Source of the DNA: JAADHI01 sp964451325
GTDB lineage: Bacteria; Nitrospirota; Nitrospiria; SBBL01; JAADHI01
NCBI GenBank assembly: GCA_964451325.1
Contig: CAYVHO010000011.1
Coordinates: 23,229-87,228 of the forward strand
Direction: 5' to 3'
Length of the DNA stretch: 64,000 bases
Of this stretch, positions 62,611 through 64,000 are shown in pieces. The notes under the pieces were generated by a model. It ran no database searches and had not been told where the DNA came from. It saw only the letters and a list, made by a program, of their open reading frames with translations. The stretch's first letter is position 1. Each line of letters opens with the position of its first letter. Position numbers and translations under genes: made by a program.

Positions 62611-63789
62611 ATGGCTAGATCACGGACACAAAAATTAATCACCCTCTGGAAATGGAGCACGATCGGGCTGACACTTCTTGTTCTCGGCATCGTCTTTTTT
62701 AAACCACAGCAGCCTAAACCCCAAAGCTCAAAACCAAAACCCGCAATCCTGCAAAAGAAAAAAACGCTCCCCCAGCGGGTGGATACCGACCCTACAATAG
62801 CCATGAGCCCTGAAGCCCTCGTTGCTGCGGGGAAACAGATCATCTATCTCACAGATGATCCAAAACTAAATGCCACAGGACGCTTACCGGTTGGAAAAGG
62901 ACAATGCGCCTTTTGCCATACTTTTGTAGAGGGGCAACAAGCCGCCCGCTGTCCTGACCTCAGAAAAATCGAAATCCGCTCTCACAAGCGCATCAAAGAA
63001 GAACGTTATACCCAGAATGTTGAAAAATACAAAAAAAACCCCGAACCCCAATCCAAACTCAAAACCAAGGCCACAAGCGGTGGGGAATATCTGATCGAAT
63101 CCCTCTATTGTCCCAGCTGTTATGTTGTCGAAGGTTTTGGAACGGCCAGCAGCCAAAGCCAGGTCAGCAAGATGCCCTTTGTCGCAGAAATGCCCACGAT
63201 GCTTAACGACTACGAAATGGTTGCCGTCACCGCCTATCTTCAAGCTATGGACACGCCCGGAGATTATTCGAAAGTCACCGCTAAAGCCGACTGGGAACGT
63301 TATTTCAATAAGGAACTCACCTTGGGCGAAGACAGGCGACCCCAATTCTCCTCCCACGAAAACCTCGCAAAAATGGCCCTTTTAACAGATACGCCTGAGG
63401 AAATGATCAAAAAAATGGGTTGTTTTGTCTGTCATAAAATTCCAGGGGTCTCGATTGCCTCCACAGGTCTCATCGGGCCAGAGCTCACAATGAAAACAAA
63501 GGCGATCAAACGAATCAATTCCAAAGAATACCTCGACACCGTATCCCTTAACCGTGCACGCGCGGAAACCCCCAAAGAATACGTACTCGAATCCATACTC
63601 GACCCGGCAGCCTTTGTTGTGCCTGGTTATGGCGATGGAGATGGCATGCCAACCAACTACGGCACAAAATTAACGGTGGGCGCACTCAATAAACTCGCAG
63701 ATTTTCTACTTACAATTGATGAGAACACGGGGAAAGAGACACCCGACTCAGACCCAGAAAAATCGGGCAGTACATCAAAAAGTGATTAG
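62611..63789 (+). CDS. Tandem-domain diheme cytochrome c (paralogue of 50717-51997)
   Basis: 392 residues, N-terminal anchor (~14-32), Pro/Lys-rich linker, and two cytochrome modules: CAFCHTFV with YCPSCYVVEGFG in the first, CFVCHKIPG with LDPAAFVVPGYG in the second. Order, spacing and the CxxCY/F site agree with the paralogue in the main oxidase operon, so it is probably the electron donor for the second bd-like subunit (55942). The C-terminal tail is charged and Ser-rich. Ribosome site GAAAGGA is 13 bases upstream. Confidence 0.87.
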   Translation: MARSRTQKLITLWKWSTIGLTLLVLGIVFFKPQQPKPQSSKPKPAILQKKKTLPQRVDTDPTIAMSPEALVAAGKQIIYLTDDPKLNATGRLPVGKGQCAFCHTFVEGQQAARCPDLRKIEIRSHKRIKEERYTQNVEKYKKNPEPQSKLKTKATSGGEYLIESLYCPSCYVVEGFGTASSQSQVSKMPFVAEMPTMLNDYEMVAVTAYLQAMDTPGDYSKVTAKADWERYFNKELTLGEDRRPQFSSHENLAKMALLTDTPEEMIKKMGCFVCHKIPGVSIASTGLIGPELTMKTKAIKRINSKEYLDTVSLNRARAETPKEYVLESILDPAAFVVPGYGDGDGMPTNYGTKLTVGALNKLADFLLTIDENTGKETPDSDPEKSGSTSKSD

Positions 63790-63874
63790 AGACAACAATA
63801 ATCGCCAACACTTTTACATCCCCTTCGATCACTCACCTAAGATTGGCGATTGGATCTTGGGAATCAAGCTCATA

Positions 63875-63903
63875 TTGACATCAGAAGAGTCCGATGCTAT
63901 CCT
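63875..63903 (+). promoter_or_regulatory. Promoter of tRNA-Ala
   Basis: TTGACA (perfect), exactly 17 bp, TATCCT; 21 bp before the tRNA. Confidence 0.7.
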
Positions 63904-63924
63904 CACGATCTATATTTAATTTAT

Positions 63925-64000
63925 GGGGCTGTAGCTCAGCTGGGAGAGCACAAGGCTGGCAGTCTTGGGGTCAGGGGTTCGATCCCCCTCAGCTCCACCA
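63925..64000 (+). tRNA. tRNA-Ala(GGC)
   Basis: A complete cloverleaf of 76 nt with encoded CCA. Acceptor stem GGGGCTG/CAGCTCC, D stem GCTC/GAGC, anticodon stem CAAGG/TCTTG with loop CTGGCAG (anticodon GGC, U33 present) and the TTCGATC T-loop. Reads alanine codons GCC and GCU. It ends at the window edge; further tRNA genes could follow. Confidence 0.96.

Noticed and set aside
1..64000. CRISPR arrays, prophage, insertion sequences, replication origin
   Set aside because: No regularly spaced direct repeats, transposase, integrase, phage structural gene or DnaA-box cluster was seen.

Overview
The window looks like chromosome from a Gram-negative, respiring bacterium. Heptose/LPS genes (a heptosyltransferase fragment joined to GmhB) point to an outer membrane. 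Many c-type cytochromes and two paralogous cytochrome bd-like oxidase subunits of the kind described from Nitrospira and its relatives make a member of Nitrospirota, or a neighbouring lineage with similar electron transport, the best guess. This rests on gene content only; there is no rRNA gene or other firm phylogenetic marker to read.

Layout. 1-1.4 kb: end of a heptosyltransferase-GmhB fusion, a Trm112-like zinc protein and a small exported protein. 1.4-7.2 kb (minus): overlapping operon glgX-glgB-histidine kinase-response regulator, the kinase having an N-terminal Rossmann domain. 7.7-11.1 kb: REC-AraC regulator and an M1 aminopeptidase. 11.2-19.7 kb (minus): folP, ftsH, hpt, tilS, ribF, hemB and a CobA-HemD fusion. 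19.8-31.3 kb: small genes, including a His-rich SmbP-like protein, an ECF sigma operon, a DsrE-family triplet, a five-heme cytochrome, a HEAT-repeat lipoprotein, NfuA and a DUF4177-like microprotein. 31.4-33.8 kb: an AT-rich 813-codon gene whose N-terminus resembles the leader of cargo proteins of contractile injection systems. 33.8-47.7 kb: uvrB, mscS, ftsY, ybeY, phoH, two beta-propeller lipoproteins, a PilB/GspE ATPase with extra zinc ribbons, queD, accD, ahcY and metK. 47.8-63.8 kb: respiratory region.

The respiratory region holds a six-gene minus-strand operon (two tiny membrane proteins, a bd-like oxidase subunit, a diheme cytochrome, a membrane-anchored cytochrome, and a cytochrome with an ethylbenzene-dehydrogenase-type heme-b domain) behind a near-consensus sigma-70 promoter. 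A second bd-like subunit lies on the plus strand behind three TTTTGAA repeats spaced exactly 16 bp, and a paralogue of the diheme cytochrome sits 5 kb further on. Between them are a sirtuin, a candidate small RNA with its own promoter, anti-Shine-Dalgarno loop and terminator, a 2Fe-2S ferredoxin with a PCP_red-like tail, a B12-type radical SAM enzyme and a peroxiredoxin. The window ends with a complete tRNA-Ala(GGC).

Two MITE-like palindromic elements (about 29.8 and 43.9 kb) share an architecture. The strongest candidates for something undescribed are the orphan injection-system-type cargo, the small RNA, the Rossmann-kinase in the glycogen operon and the duplicated bd-like oxidase modules. 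No CRISPR array, insertion sequence or prophage was seen.
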